From the NCBI GenBank assembly GCA_041741995.1, contig JBGSJN010000115.1, positions 1 through 32,556 on the forward strand: DNA of 32,556 nucleotides, given 5' to 3'. The stretch comes from WTXA01 sp041741995. GTDB lineage: Bacteria; Bacillota; TC1. The position numbers were made by a program, and so were the translations under genes. Position 1 is the first letter of the stretch; the number at the start of each line of letters is the position of its first letter. Shown here in pieces: positions 16,632 through 25,387 of this stretch. The notes below the pieces were generated by a model, which had not been told where the DNA came from, searched no databases, and saw only the letters and a program-made list of their open reading frames with translations.

Positions 16632-18275
16632 TTATGCCCCCCTTTGACTTGCTTTTATAAGTTCTTGCAGTTTCTTCAAGGCTTTACCAGAATCTATAGA
16701 GTCTTCTGCTAACTTGACACCTTCATCAATTGTTTTTGCAATGCCCCTAATGTATAAAGCACAGGCACTATTAAAGACAACTATGTCTCTCTTCGGTCCT
16801 TTTTTACCACCTAATATTTCTAATGTTATTCTACTATTTTCTTGGCTATCACCACCAACAAGACTCGGTATCTCTGTACGTTCAAGTCCGTAGTCTTCAC
16901 CTTTTATTATATATTTGCTTATTTTACCATTCCTTATCTCACACACCAATGTTTCTGACGTAGTCGATACTTCATCAAGTCCATCAAGACCATGAACTAC
17001 CATCCCACCTTTAATACCTAAATTTAATAGAACTTTTCCAAGAGGTTCAACCAAGGCTTCGTCATAGACACCCATTAATATATAGTCGGTTGCTGCCGGA
17101 TTTGCTAAAGGTCCAAGTATATTAAAGACACTTCTTAACCCGACCTCACGCCTTGGTGTTGCTGCAAATCTCATAGATTTATGAAATACAGGAGCAAACA
17201 TAAAAGCTACCCCAACTTCATCAACAATTTCTTTAATTCTATCAGGGTTTAAATCTATTTTTACACCTAAGCGTTCTAATACATCTGCGCTTCCACTTTT
17301 ACTGCTTACACTTCTGTTACCATGCTTGGCTACCTTTGCTCCAGCACCAGCAACGATAAAAGCTGAGGTTGTAGATATATTGAATGTTTGATGGAGATCT
17401 CCACCTGTACCTACTATATCAATAGCCGAATCTAAGCCTTCAACAACTGCAGCATTTTTTCTCATTGTTTTAGCAAAACCAGTTATTTCTTCAATAGTCT
17501 CACCCTTTATACTTAACGCTGTCATAAAAGATGCTATTTGTGAATCTGTTGAATAATTATTCATTATAATATCCATGGCTTCGCTAGCTTCTTCTTCAGT
17601 AAGACTTAACCCTGCTACAACTTTCTTGATGTATACCTTCAATTGATTTTTTTCATTTTGTGGTATATTAATTTCAATACTCTTCAAGGTACTTAGTCTC
17701 AAACCTATTACTTCAGTAATGAAGTTTTTTATTATTAACTTTCCATATTTTGTAAGTATTGATTCAGGATGATATTGAACTCCATAAAGAGGATACTTCG
17801 TATCTTCCATGGACATTATTTCCCCATCTTCAGTTAGCCCGGTTATCAAGAAGTTATTTGGCAAGGACTCCTTATCAACCGCGAGTGAATGATATCTGGC
17901 AACAGTTATCTTATCTGGGAAACCCTTGTATAACTTACTCTTGTTATTTATTTGAATCATACTTGGCTTACCATGAACTATTTCCTTAGCATAAGTTACA
18001 ATTCCCCCAAACACTTCACCCATTCCTTGGTGCCCCAGACAAACTCCGAGTATAGGAATATCTTTATAAAATTCTCTAATAACTTTTAAGCTGATTCCAC
18101 TATCAGCTGGTCTGCCTGGTCCAGGTGATATGACGATTCCATCTGGTTTTAAATCTTTAATTTCATCAAGAGTAATTTCATCGTTTCTTCTTACCATTAC
18201 ATCACCATATAGTTCTCCAATATATTGATAAAGATTATATGTAAATGAATCATAATTATCTATTATTAAAATCAT
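16632..18275 (-). CDS. trpGD: TrpG-TrpD fusion: anthranilate synthase amidotransferase and anthranilate phosphoribosyltransferase
   Basis: This 547-residue two-domain protein combines two steps. Residues 1-190 form a class I glutamine amidotransferase with the triad Cys79 (GVCLGHQG), His169 and Glu171 (VQYHPES); it supplies ammonia to TrpE. Residues about 210-547 form the phosphoribosyltransferase, with IVGTGGD, an HGNRSVSSKSGSADV phosphate region and an FNILGPLANPA segment. Fused TrpGD is well known in enteric bacteria and occurs here without any separate pabA or trpG in view. The ATG overlaps the trpE stop as ATGA. No stop or frame change separates the domains, so the fusion is real at sequence level. 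Confidence 0.96.
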   Translation of the reverse strand: MILIIDNYDSFTYNLYQYIGELYGDVMVRRNDEITLDEIKDLKPDGIVISPGPGRPADSGISLKVIREFYKDIPILGVCLGHQGMGEVFGGIVTYAKEIVHGKPSMIQINNKSKLYKGFPDKITVARYHSLAVDKESLPNNFLITGLTEDGEIMSMEDTKYPLYGVQYHPESILTKYGKLIIKNFITEVIGLRLSTLKSIEINIPQNEKNQLKVYIKKVVAGLSLTEEEASEAMDIIMNNYSTDSQIASFMTALSIKGETIEEITGFAKTMRKNAAVVEGLDSAIDIVGTGGDLHQTFNISTTSAFIVAGAGAKVAKHGNRSVSSKSGSADVLERLGVKIDLNPDRIKEIVDEVGVAFMFAPVFHKSMRFAATPRREVGLRSVFNILGPLANPAATDYILMGVYDEALVEPLGKVLLNLGIKGGMVVHGLDGLDEVSTTSETLVCEIRNGKISKYIIKGEDYGLERTEIPSLVGGDSQENSRITLEILGGKKGPKRDIVVFNSACALYIRGIAKTIDEGVKLAEDSIDSGKALKKLQELIKASQRGA

Positions 18276-19753
18276 AGTTTGCTCGCCTCCTCTATAGCCC
18301 TGATCATGGCTTTGGCCTTGGTTTCACATTCTAAGTATTCCTTCTCTGGAATGCTATCTTGCACTATACCTGCCCCAGCTTGTATGTAGGCTTTATTGTC
18401 TTTAATCAATACTGTTCTAATTGCTATACAGGTATCCATCACTCCATCAAAGGATATATAGCCTATTGTTCCACCATAAAGGCATCTTTTGTTTTTCTCT
18501 AGCTCATCGATTATTTCCATAGCTTTAACTTTAGGTGCACCTGATAGGGTACCTGCAGGTAGTACTGCCTTTAAGGCATCTATCATGGTCATATCCGACC
18601 TTAGTTCACCTTCAACCTGACTGGTAATATGGAATAATTGGGAATATTTCTCAATAATCATCAATTGAGGAACCTGAACACTTCCAAACTTGGAGACTTT
18701 ACCTATGTCATTGCGCCCTAAATCTACTAACATTGTATGCTCAGCTTTTTCTTTTTCATCATTTATGAGCTTGCTTTCCATAAGCTTATCTTCATAGACA
18801 TCCTTGCCTCTTCTTATAGTGCCAGCAATAGGTTTAGTTGTTATTTTTCCATCTTCTACATTTACTAACATTTCAGGAGAAGCTCCGGCAATGGAGAAGT
18901 CTTCTGTTTGTATAAAATACATGTAGGGTGATGGATTAGTTGACCTAAGCATTCTATATATATTAAAGGCTTCAGGTGGATTTTCAACTTCAAATCTATT
19001 TGATAATACTACCTGAAATATATCACCTTCAACTATTCTATTTTTGGCAATTTCTACATTTCTTATATATTCATCTTTTGTGATGTTACTTCTAACAATA
19101 GGTTCTACAACGTTTTTCTCGCTTCTTGTCATATAAGTGAATCTGGTAATTTCCTCCATTATCTTATCTGCTCGTCTTGTTCCTATATCATAATTTTTTT
19201 CATAATCACCAACAGTCGGAATGTTTATAGTTACACTTAATTCATGAGTTAAATGATCAAAGGCTATGATTTCAGTACACTTAAATAAGAGTATGTCAGG
19301 TATCTGTAAATCGTCTAATGGTATATTAATTAATTTACTTTCTACATATCTGACAGTATCATAACTGAAATATCCGATGTAACCTCCTGATAGTTTAGGA
19401 CAGCCTTCAATTTTAGGACTACTATTAACCAACAACAGATTATTTATATATTCTAAGGGATTTACACCAGTTATTTCCTTCACGACTTTATCAACTTTAT
19501 GAAAAATTCTTGAATCTCTAACCTCGATACTTTCAATAGGATCATAAGCTATAAATGAATATCTTCCCCATTTGTCTCCATTTTCCACACTCTCTAGTAG
19601 AAGCGCATTCTTGTGAGCACCCTTTAGAGAGAGGAATACATTTACAAGTGTGCTGGAATCATAAAGCATTTTGGTTGTAATTGGTAAATATTGGTAGTTT
19701 TCCAGATATTTCCTACCATCTGTTAAACTAGGGGTAAATTTTCTTTCATTCAT
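18272..19753 (-). CDS. trpE: Anthranilate synthase component I
   Basis: This protein has 493 residues from the ATG at 19753 (MNERKFTPSL), which has AAAGG nine bases upstream. A longer frame from 19786 would start inside the leader terminator, so I rejected it. The enzyme converts chorismate to anthranilate with ammonia from TrpG. The N-terminal domain has the LLLES segment typical of tryptophan feedback binding. The C-terminal chorismate-binding domain shows QVVLSNRFE, PSPYMYFI, ASPEMLV, PIAGTIRRG, LVDLGRNDIG, TLSGAPKVKAMEIID and YGGTIGYIS. PabB is the alternative, but the operon and the T-box point to TrpE. Confidence 0.97.
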   Translation of the reverse strand: MNERKFTPSLTDGRKYLENYQYLPITTKMLYDSSTLVNVFLSLKGAHKNALLLESVENGDKWGRYSFIAYDPIESIEVRDSRIFHKVDKVVKEITGVNPLEYINNLLLVNSSPKIEGCPKLSGGYIGYFSYDTVRYVESKLINIPLDDLQIPDILLFKCTEIIAFDHLTHELSVTINIPTVGDYEKNYDIGTRRADKIMEEITRFTYMTRSEKNVVEPIVRSNITKDEYIRNVEIAKNRIVEGDIFQVVLSNRFEVENPPEAFNIYRMLRSTNPSPYMYFIQTEDFSIAGASPEMLVNVEDGKITTKPIAGTIRRGKDVYEDKLMESKLINDEKEKAEHTMLVDLGRNDIGKVSKFGSVQVPQLMIIEKYSQLFHITSQVEGELRSDMTMIDALKAVLPAGTLSGAPKVKAMEIIDELEKNKRCLYGGTIGYISFDGVMDTCIAIRTVLIKDNKAYIQAGAGIVQDSIPEKEYLECETKAKAMIRAIEEASKL

Positions 19754-19774
19754 CTTAAACATCCTTTCTAAAAC

Positions 19775-19808
19775 AAAAAGAGTCAATCATCCTAGGGACG
19801 ATTGACTC
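19775..19808 (-). terminator. T-box regulated terminator
   Basis: GAGTCAATC and GATTGACTC form a 9-base stem followed by five T residues, ending 21 bases before the trpE ATG. The upstream arm overlaps the antiterminator region, as expected for mutually exclusive folding. Confidence 0.92.
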
Positions 19809-20035
19809 GTGGTGCCACCCAATTTCAAATTATTTTCATAATTCCTTTAACAGGTACTAACATACCCTGTCCCTATAACGTGGGACTAACGGCTTGGTAT
19901 ACTTATGTCGCCATTTTCCACCAGCTTCTCACAAATCCATTCCTAATTGCTACTAACACCGAATTTCCACCATCTTCAGCTCTCTATAGTCGTTTGTCAA
20001 TAAGTACTTACCTTTGTTCAACGAATTTAATTAAC
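19775..20035 (-). promoter_or_regulatory. T-box riboswitch, tRNA-Trp specific, leader of trp operon
   Basis: The minus-strand leader shows the full T-box layout. Stem I has the AGTA motif at 20008-20005. Its specifier loop reads GGAATGGA, closed by ACAAA (20017-20013) pairing with TTTGT (19935-19931). The specifier codon is TGG at 19939-19937, which decodes tryptophan. The T-box sequence GGGTGGCACC lies at 19820-19811; its TGGC bulge would pair with a GCCA acceptor end. The downstream CGTCCC completes the antiterminator. Uncharged tRNA-Trp should stabilise the antiterminator and switch the operon on when tryptophan is short. Confidence 0.95.
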
Positions 20036-20117
20036 TCTATTATTTAATTTTGCGTATTTATAATACAAGATTATTGTAGCATAGTAATTTCTAAAATACT
20101 AGAAAAAGATAAGATAT

Positions 20118-21812
20118 TTATTCTTTCTTTTCATTCAATAAATTTTTCGCTTTCTCATAACCTTCTTCTAAAGTAGCAAAGAAACACCACTGTCCCACTG
20201 ATTCAACAAAACCAGACTTCGACAAAAGTTTCATAGGGCCATCTTGAACTTCTGTAAATATCAGTTTAATCTTATGCTTTTTACACTGAGCCTTTATTCT
20301 TTTCAAGACATTTAAAGCTGTAGCATCGAAAACTAGAACGTTCTTCATTCTAATAACTAACACTTTAGCCTCAATATCAATTTCATTCATAAGATCCATA
20401 AATGTATGAGCTGCCCCAAAGAATAGTGGGCCATTTATTTCATATACCATAATTTTTTTGTTTTCATGGAATCTACCAGCCAATCCATCACCGGCATCAC
20501 CATCTCTACCGTCACTACTATCTTCTGCAGAATCATAAAGATAGTCTACTTTTTTAATATTAGTTGCTTCGGAACTTTTCTTTATAAATAGGAACATAGC
20601 GAGAATCATACCGATTTCAATAGCTAGAACAAGATCAAAAATGACAGTTAGGGAGAAAGTAATCAATAGGACAGATATATCACTTTTAGTAGATTTGAAT
20701 AAATCTTTAAAGGCTCTCCATTCGCTCATGTTATATGAGATTACTATCAAAATAGCTGCCAATGTTGTCATTGGAATAAGTTTGGCATAGGGCATCAAAA
20801 GCATCATTATCAGAAGTAAAAATAAGGAGTGAACAATTCCGGCTATTGGTGTTCTTCCACCATTTTTTACATTAGCTGCAGTTCTTGCAATTGCTCCTGT
20901 AACTGGAATACCACCAAAAAGAGCGCTTGTTATATTTGCAACTCCTTGGGCTACTAATTCCATATTGGAATTGTGTTTCTTGCCAATCATCCCATCAGCA
21001 ACAACTGCAGATAAAAGTGATTCAATACCTGCTAGTATTGCTATTGTAATAGCTGGTACAATCAGATCAGATATCATCTGAAAACTTATATTAGGTATTT
21101 TTGGCATCGGAATGGAAGCTGATACTTCACCGAATCTACTACCTATTGTTTCTACAGGCAGATTTAATAACTGTACCAATAAAGTAGTAACAACAAGAGC
21201 TACAAGTGCACCAGGGATTTTCTTATGTAGTTTTGGTATTAATATAATAATCAAAAGTGCAACTATACCTATTATTATCGTTTCTATTTGAAAACTACTA
21301 ATATTGGAAATATATGCTCCCCACTTTTCGAAGAACTCCGAGGGCACTTCTTTCATCCCTAACCCAAGAAAATCATTTATTTGGGTTGAAAATAAAACTA
21401 TAGCAATACCTGCAGTAAACCCAGTAGTTATTGAATAAGGTATAAATTTTATAACGCTGCCAAATTTTACCAGTCCAAAGATTATTAAAATTATGCCAGC
21501 CATAATAGTTGCTACCATTAAGCCTTCAAAACCGTATTTTTGAATAATTCCATATATTATAATGACAAATGCTCCCGTAGGACCACCTATTTGGACTCTA
21601 CTACCACCTAAAAATGATATTATAAAGCCACCTATTATTGCAGTTAATAGTCCTTTTTCCGGGGAAACACCTGAAGCTATAGCTAAAGCTATAGACAAAG
21701 GCAATGCAATAATGGCAACGATTATGCCGGACACTATATCTTGGGTAATTTGTTTTTTTGTGAATTCTTGTTTGTTATTTTTTAAAAGTGAAAATAACTT
21801 AGGCCTCATCAT
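20118..21812 (-). CDS. SulP family anion transporter with STAS domain
   Basis: This 564-residue protein has the SLC26/SulP layout. About 12 membrane spans (residues 20-420) start with a DIVSGIIVAIIALPLSIALAIASG signature split over the first helices and include GGPTGAF. A C-terminal cytoplasmic STAS domain (about 455-560) contains VLVIRMKNVLVFDATAL. The family moves sulfate, bicarbonate or other anions; the substrate here is not determined. A Gly/Asp-rich linker (DSSDGRDGDAGDG) joins the two parts. The ATG overlaps the TetR gene end by 14 bases with GGAGAAG as ribosome site, so the transporter is very likely under that regulator. Confidence 0.92.
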   Translation of the reverse strand: MMRPKLFSLLKNNKQEFTKKQITQDIVSGIIVAIIALPLSIALAIASGVSPEKGLLTAIIGGFIISFLGGSRVQIGGPTGAFVIIIYGIIQKYGFEGLMVATIMAGIILIIFGLVKFGSVIKFIPYSITTGFTAGIAIVLFSTQINDFLGLGMKEVPSEFFEKWGAYISNISSFQIETIIIGIVALLIIILIPKLHKKIPGALVALVVTTLLVQLLNLPVETIGSRFGEVSASIPMPKIPNISFQMISDLIVPAITIAILAGIESLLSAVVADGMIGKKHNSNMELVAQGVANITSALFGGIPVTGAIARTAANVKNGGRTPIAGIVHSLFLLLIMMLLMPYAKLIPMTTLAAILIVISYNMSEWRAFKDLFKSTKSDISVLLITFSLTVIFDLVLAIEIGMILAMFLFIKKSSEATNIKKVDYLYDSAEDSSDGRDGDAGDGLAGRFHENKKIMVYEINGPLFFGAAHTFMDLMNEIDIEAKVLVIRMKNVLVFDATALNVLKRIKAQCKKHKIKLIFTEVQDGPMKLLSKSGFVESVGQWCFFATLEEGYEKAKNLLNEKKE

Positions 21813-22368
21813 ATTCTTCTCCTCCTATACCTTTCCAAAAATCTTGCCATATTTCAATATATTCGTCTCTTCTATCCCTATAATTGTAGATTATGACGCT
21901 TGATAAGAGGCCATGAATCAAGGAAAGAAACGCAATGGACGACTTATCGATATTTTGTTTTGGCAATTTTCCATCTACGATATAATCACGGATAATATCT
22001 TTAATAATCTCATATCTTTTTAAGGATAATTCGGCAATTTTTTTTACTAATGTATCTTTAAAAACCTTTGGTGGAAATAGTAATAATCTTTTCCAAAAAA
22101 ATAATTTAACTTCCGATCCTTGATAGTAGTCGAGGATTGAAAAAAATATATTTTTTAAATCCCTGTTACCTTCCTTGATTTCAAGAAAGTAGTTATTAAT
22201 TTCTCGATCTATAATTTCATAAAGCAAAGTTTCTTTGCTGGAAAAGTGTGCATAAAAAGAGGCTTTTTTTATTCCAACTTCCTTGGTCACTTCAGATATT
22301 GAAAACTCTGTGCCCTTTTCTGCAAACAATCTGAATGTGATTTCAATAATATTGTTTCTAGTTTCCAT
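21799..22368 (-). CDS. TetR/AcrR family transcriptional regulator
   Basis: This 189-residue protein has an N-terminal TetR-type helix-turn-helix (about residues 5-50), with FSISEVTKEVGIKKASFYAHF as its core, written here as FSISEVTKEVGIKKA plus SFYAHF. The C-terminal ligand-binding part is helical and not assignable to a ligand. It is the first gene of a two-gene unit with the SulP transporter. A palindrome covering its own transcription start (22384-22409) is the probable operator, suggesting autorepression. The ATG follows TGGAGG. Confidence 0.93.
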   Translation of the reverse strand: METRNNIIEITFRLFAEKGTEFSISEVTKEVGIKKASFYAHFSSKETLLYEIIDREINNYFLEIKEGNRDLKNIFFSILDYYQGSEVKLFFWKRLLLFPPKVFKDTLVKKIAELSLKRYEIIKDIIRDYIVDGKLPKQNIDKSSIAFLSLIHGLLSSVIIYNYRDRRDEYIEIWQDFWKGIGGEEYDEA

Positions 22369-22383
22369 TTGTCTGCCTCCATC

Positions 22384-22409
22384 TAACCTACCGACCGTAA
22401 GGTAGGTTA
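22384..22409. promoter_or_regulatory. Probable TetR operator
   Basis: TAACCTACC and GGTAGGTTA form a perfect 9-base inverted repeat around an 8-base centre (GACCGTAA). It lies between the -10 box at 22420-22415 and the regulator's ribosome site, where bound protein would block transcription. Size and symmetry fit TetR-family operators. Confidence 0.75.
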
Positions 22410-22414
22410 TTTTA

Positions 22415-22420
22415 ATTATA
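22415..22420 (-). promoter_or_regulatory. -10 box of the tetR-sulP unit
   Basis: A perfect TATAAT lies on the minus strand immediately upstream of the operator palindrome. The best -35 (TAGATT, 17-base spacer) is weak. Confidence 0.5.
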
Positions 22421-22475
22421 TACTATTCTAATCAAGTAATCTACTATTTACTCATTTTATTATTAATTTTCAACT

Positions 22476-22504
22476 AAAAAGCGCAGACATTGCCTGCGCT
22501 TTTT
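22476..22504. terminator. Bidirectional-looking terminator after osmC
   Basis: AGCGCAG (22480-22486) and CTGCGCT (22494-22500) form a GC-rich stem with a 7-base loop, flanked by A-run and T-run. It lies 11 bases past the osmC stop and ends the B12/osmC transcript before the tetR promoter. Confidence 0.88.
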
Positions 22505-22514
22505 ATAATACAAT

Positions 22515-22907
22515 TTATTTTATAACTATTTCGAATTCTGGTGGTTTGACTAAATGTTTCTTAACAGTACATGTTTCAAGAGCCTTGCTTAATGCTCCAA
22601 GATACTTTTCAGGAAAATCATCAGGTACATCTATTTCTATTCTAAGTTTATTGACCATATACTCATTTTCATCATATTCAGGAATCATCCTTACATTTAG
22701 GTCCTCTGTACTTATATTCCTTTTCTTTAAGAAACCAAGTGCTACAATCCCACTACAAGTAACAATGGAAGCTAGAAACAAATCGAAAGGTGACATTGCA
22801 GCATCTTCACCACCATTATCTAGTGGTTGATCAGTCAAAAGTCTATGATTACCGTGTATTACCTCTACTTTTTTCCCACCAGGGAAACTTAGACTAAACT
22901 CATCCAT
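22515..22907 (-). CDS. OsmC/Ohr family protein
   Basis: This 130-residue protein matches the OsmC-like fold, a family that includes organic-peroxide reductases. The two conserved cysteines are present, Cys51 in IVTCSGIVALGFL and Cys112 in ALETCTVKKHL. The MSPFDLFLASI segment before the first Cys is typical. It fits the small YhfA-like OsmC group better than Ohr. AGGAGG precedes the ATG. It follows cobS by 52 bases and ends at a strong terminator, so it may be the last gene of the B12 operon, but it also has a plausible promoter of its own (22939-22967). Confidence 0.9.
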   Translation of the reverse strand: MDEFSLSFPGGKKVEVIHGNHRLLTDQPLDNGGEDAAMSPFDLFLASIVTCSGIVALGFLKKRNISTEDLNVRMIPEYDENEYMVNKLRIEIDVPDDFPEKYLGALSKALETCTVKKHLVKPPEFEIVIK

Positions 22908-22938
22908 TTTATTTCCTCCTTCATCAGTATCTAGATTA

Positions 22939-22967
22939 ATTATATATTAATACTTAACACTAAACAA
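22939..22967 (-). promoter_or_regulatory. Putative promoter of the osmC-like gene
   Basis: TTGTTT (22967-22962), a 17-base spacer and TATAAT (22944-22939) lie on the minus strand; the -35 overlaps the cobS stop codon. The -10 is perfect and the -35 weak. Confidence 0.5.
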
Positions 22968-23715
22968 CTTGATAAAGTATTAATGAAAACAAAAAAACTA
23001 CTTGAGCATATTCCACCAAGGCACCTAGCATATCACCAGTAATACCTCCAAGTCTTTTAGACCAAATCCTTACTAGTATGAAAACTAACACTAACAAACT
23101 AAAGAAAATCAACAAACCTTTCAAATTGAACAAAAGAAAAGAAAAGGCAAGGACCATTAATAACATCAACCAACTATTTTTAAAACTTCTCCCGTCAATG
23201 AATAACTTGCCACTACCCTCATAATTCTTAGGATAAGACCCAATCACAGCTCCAACCAGCATCCCAAGTCTCCCTGCTACTGGTATAAATAACAATACTT
23301 TCCAGTTCAAAGTCTCAAGGAATAAAAGGTAGTCAAAAAAAAGAACAAATATGATAGTTAAAAAACCACCTGTTCCTAGTCTACTATCCTTCATCACTTG
23401 ATAAAAAGCATCATTTCTTCTTCCCGAAAATAGTCCATCACCTAAGTCCCCAAGTCCATCAATATGAAGTCCTCCTGTTATATAAACATAAAAAAACAGA
23501 ATTATAGCGGCAACAATATAGTTTGGGAAGACACACTTAGCAATATAATATAGCAATACCAACAAGGCTCCTAACAATAAGCCTACTAACGGTGAAAAAA
23601 ACAAACCTTCTGCTAGCTTATCTGGGGTATAATTTATTCTCTTCGGTATTGGTATCTTGGTCAAAAAACCAATAGCCAATAATATATTCTCTACTTTACT
23701 ATATAACCACTTCAT
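22960..23715 (-). CDS. cobS: Adenosylcobinamide-GDP ribazoletransferase (cobalamin synthase)
   Basis: This integral membrane enzyme joins alpha-ribazole to adenosylcobinamide-GDP, the last assembly step of cobalamin. The signature GGLHIDGLGDLGDGLFSG and the following DSRLGTGG are intact. Several hydrophobic spans fill the rest. The start is the ATG at 23715 with AAGGAG seven bases upstream, giving 251 residues; a frame from a TTG at 23742 would overlap cobU and lacks a ribosome site. It follows cobU directly. Confidence 0.95.
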   Translation of the reverse strand: MKWLYSKVENILLAIGFLTKIPIPKRINYTPDKLAEGLFFSPLVGLLLGALLVLLYYIAKCVFPNYIVAAIILFFYVYITGGLHIDGLGDLGDGLFSGRRNDAFYQVMKDSRLGTGGFLTIIFVLFFDYLLFLETLNWKVLLFIPVAGRLGMLVGAVIGSYPKNYEGSGKLFIDGRSFKNSWLMLLMVLAFSFLLFNLKGLLIFFSLLVLVFILVRIWSKRLGGITGDMLGALVEYAQVVFLFSLILYQVV

Positions 23716-23738
23716 GTGATTCTCCTTCTTTAAAACAA

Positions 23739-24308
23739 TCAACCTTTAATCTTTATATCTATACTTGAAATACAAAAATGTACCTCATCTGCTTCATTTG
23801 CTAAATATTGATTTACTCTACCTAAAATATCCCTAAAAACTCTATTAATAAATGTTTCAGGAACAAGTCCTAGTCCAATTTCATTGGTTACCAGGATACT
23901 ATTACATTCTCTAACTCTCATTTTATCAATTAAGTTCTTAACTTGAAGTAGAACTACAGCTTCAACCTCACTTGCAATATTAATATTTTCACTATTCATC
24001 TGATCAAAACTTTCCCAATCCTTAACTTCATCATAAAGAATATTTGTTACCATTATTGTTATGCAATCTAATAATATAGTCTCCTTAGTACTAATGTTAC
24101 TAAACTCAAAATCCCTATATGCTTCAATCAAGCCCCAATTAATAGGTCGATTGCTTTTATGAACTTTTATTCTCATCGCCATTTCTTCATCAATAGGCAA
24201 AGAGGTAGCAATATAGGTTACCCTTAAACCAATATCATGAGCCATTTTTTCTGCTAAAGTACTCTTACCACTTCTTGCTCCACCAGTTATTAAAATTAAT
24301 TTACCTAT
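23739..24308 (-). CDS. cobU: Adenosylcobinamide kinase / GTP transferase, apparent ATA start codon
   Basis: The enzyme phosphorylates adenosylcobinamide and adds GMP, preparing the intermediate for CobS. The first ATG (24245) would give 168 residues and remove the nucleotide-binding P-loop. Reading further upstream in the same frame gives GKLILITGGARSGKST, the N-terminus expected for CobU, and a stop (TGA) six bases before the ATA at 24308-24306. No ATG, GTG or TTG exists between that stop and the P-loop. The ATA stands where relatives usually have Met, overlaps the cobT stop (AGATAGG), and lies 11 bases after GAGGAG. With it the protein has 189 residues, close to the usual length. ATT at 24296-24294 is the alternative start. 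The frame is otherwise intact, with VTNEIGLGLVP also typical. Confidence 0.85.
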   Translation of the reverse strand: MGKLILITGGARSGKSTLAEKMAHDIGLRVTYIATSLPIDEEMAMRIKVHKSNRPINWGLIEAYRDFEFSNISTKETILLDCITIMVTNILYDEVKDWESFDQMNSENINIASEVEAVVLLQVKNLIDKMRVRECNSILVTNEIGLGLVPETFINRVFRDILGRVNQYLANEADEVHFCISSIDIKIKG

Positions 24309-25387
24309 CTGACATCAGTCTCCTCTCTGATGTCAACTAGGATACTTTGATCTATATTATGATCTCCTAATTGGCCCATATGATTAACCATTGCCATGGC
24401 ACTATCTATAATCTTGAACATCAAGGTACAACCTGTACCTTCTCCAAGTCTCATTTTCATATTCAGTGGTGCTTCCATTTCCAATATATCCTCAACTACT
24501 TTAAAACCAGGTTCCATGGATTTATGACTAAGTAACATATAGTCTTTAACCATAGGATTTATTCTAAAAGCCATCAAAGCACTTACACCGGCGATAAAAC
24601 CATCGACGATTACAGGAATTTGTAAATATGCACAGCCCAAATAAACTCCAATCAAGGCACCTATATCAAAGCCACCATATCTTGTTAGTAATCTCAGAGG
24701 ATCCTTGGTTCTATCATCGTATCTTTTCAAGGCTTCATTTATGACTTTTTTCTTGTGTTGAAACATATCATCACTTAAGCCAGCACCCATACCAACCGTT
24801 ATTTCTAAGGATTTGTCTGTTAAAGCAGTCAATAACAAGCTACTTGTCGTGCTATTACCTATTCCCATTTCACCAGTACCAATCATTTGATAACCACAAT
24901 TATGTGCTTCGTATACCATATCTATTCCTTTTTGGATAGATAATTCTGCTTCTTCAAAAGTCATGGCATCTTCTACTGTGAGATTTTTAGTTCCCATTTG
25001 AATCTTGTGATGATAGAGACCATCTATATCCAAATGAGCATCAACTCCAACATCGATAACTCTAATATCTGCTCCGGCAGATTTAGCCAACACACTGACT
25101 CCACCTACACCTTTAAGGAAATTACCAACCTGAATTGCAGTAATTTCTTTTGGAGCACTAGCTACACCTTCTCTAACCACCCCATTATCACTAGCAAATA
25201 TCAAGATTAGTTTTTTTTCATAATCGTTTTTAACCAATCCACTAATAGCTGCCAGTTTTATAGCTGTTTCTTCTAACACCCCTAAACTTCCAGGTGGCTT
25301 TAGAAGGGAGTCTATATAAGTAACTGCAGTGGATTTAATAACCTTGTTGCTTTCTCTTATACCCATTATTACATCTTTATAATCCAT
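24305..25387 (-). CDS. cobT: Nicotinate-nucleotide--dimethylbenzimidazole phosphoribosyltransferase
   Basis: This 360-residue enzyme activates the lower-ligand base as alpha-ribazole phosphate. The catalytic Glu316 lies in LGEGTGC, and LLKPPGSLGVLE near the N-terminus and ASDNGVVREGVASAPKE are family signatures. The length is normal. The ATG has AGGGGG upstream and overlaps the ATPase gene by 19 bases. Its stop codon overlaps the apparent ATA start of cobU. Confidence 0.97.
   Translation of the reverse strand: MDYKDVIMGIRESNKVIKSTAVTYIDSLLKPPGSLGVLEETAIKLAAISGLVKNDYEKKLILIFASDNGVVREGVASAPKEITAIQVGNFLKGVGGVSVLAKSAGADIRVIDVGVDAHLDIDGLYHHKIQMGTKNLTVEDAMTFEEAELSIQKGIDMVYEAHNCGYQMIGTGEMGIGNSTTSSLLLTALTDKSLEITVGMGAGLSDDMFQHKKKVINEALKRYDDRTKDPLRLLTRYGGFDIGALIGVYLGCAYLQIPVIVDGFIAGVSALMAFRINPMVKDYMLLSHKSMEPGFKVVEDILEMEAPLNMKMRLGEGTGCTLMFKIIDSAMAMVNHMGQLGDHNIDQSILVDIREETDVR

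Noticed and set aside
19754..19786. Longer trpE start at 19786
   Set aside because: It lies inside the T-box terminator and has no ribosome site; the ATG at 19753 has one.
24243..24245. ATG at 24245 as the cobU start
   Set aside because: It would remove the P-loop GGARSGKS encoded in frame just upstream, which is essential to the family.
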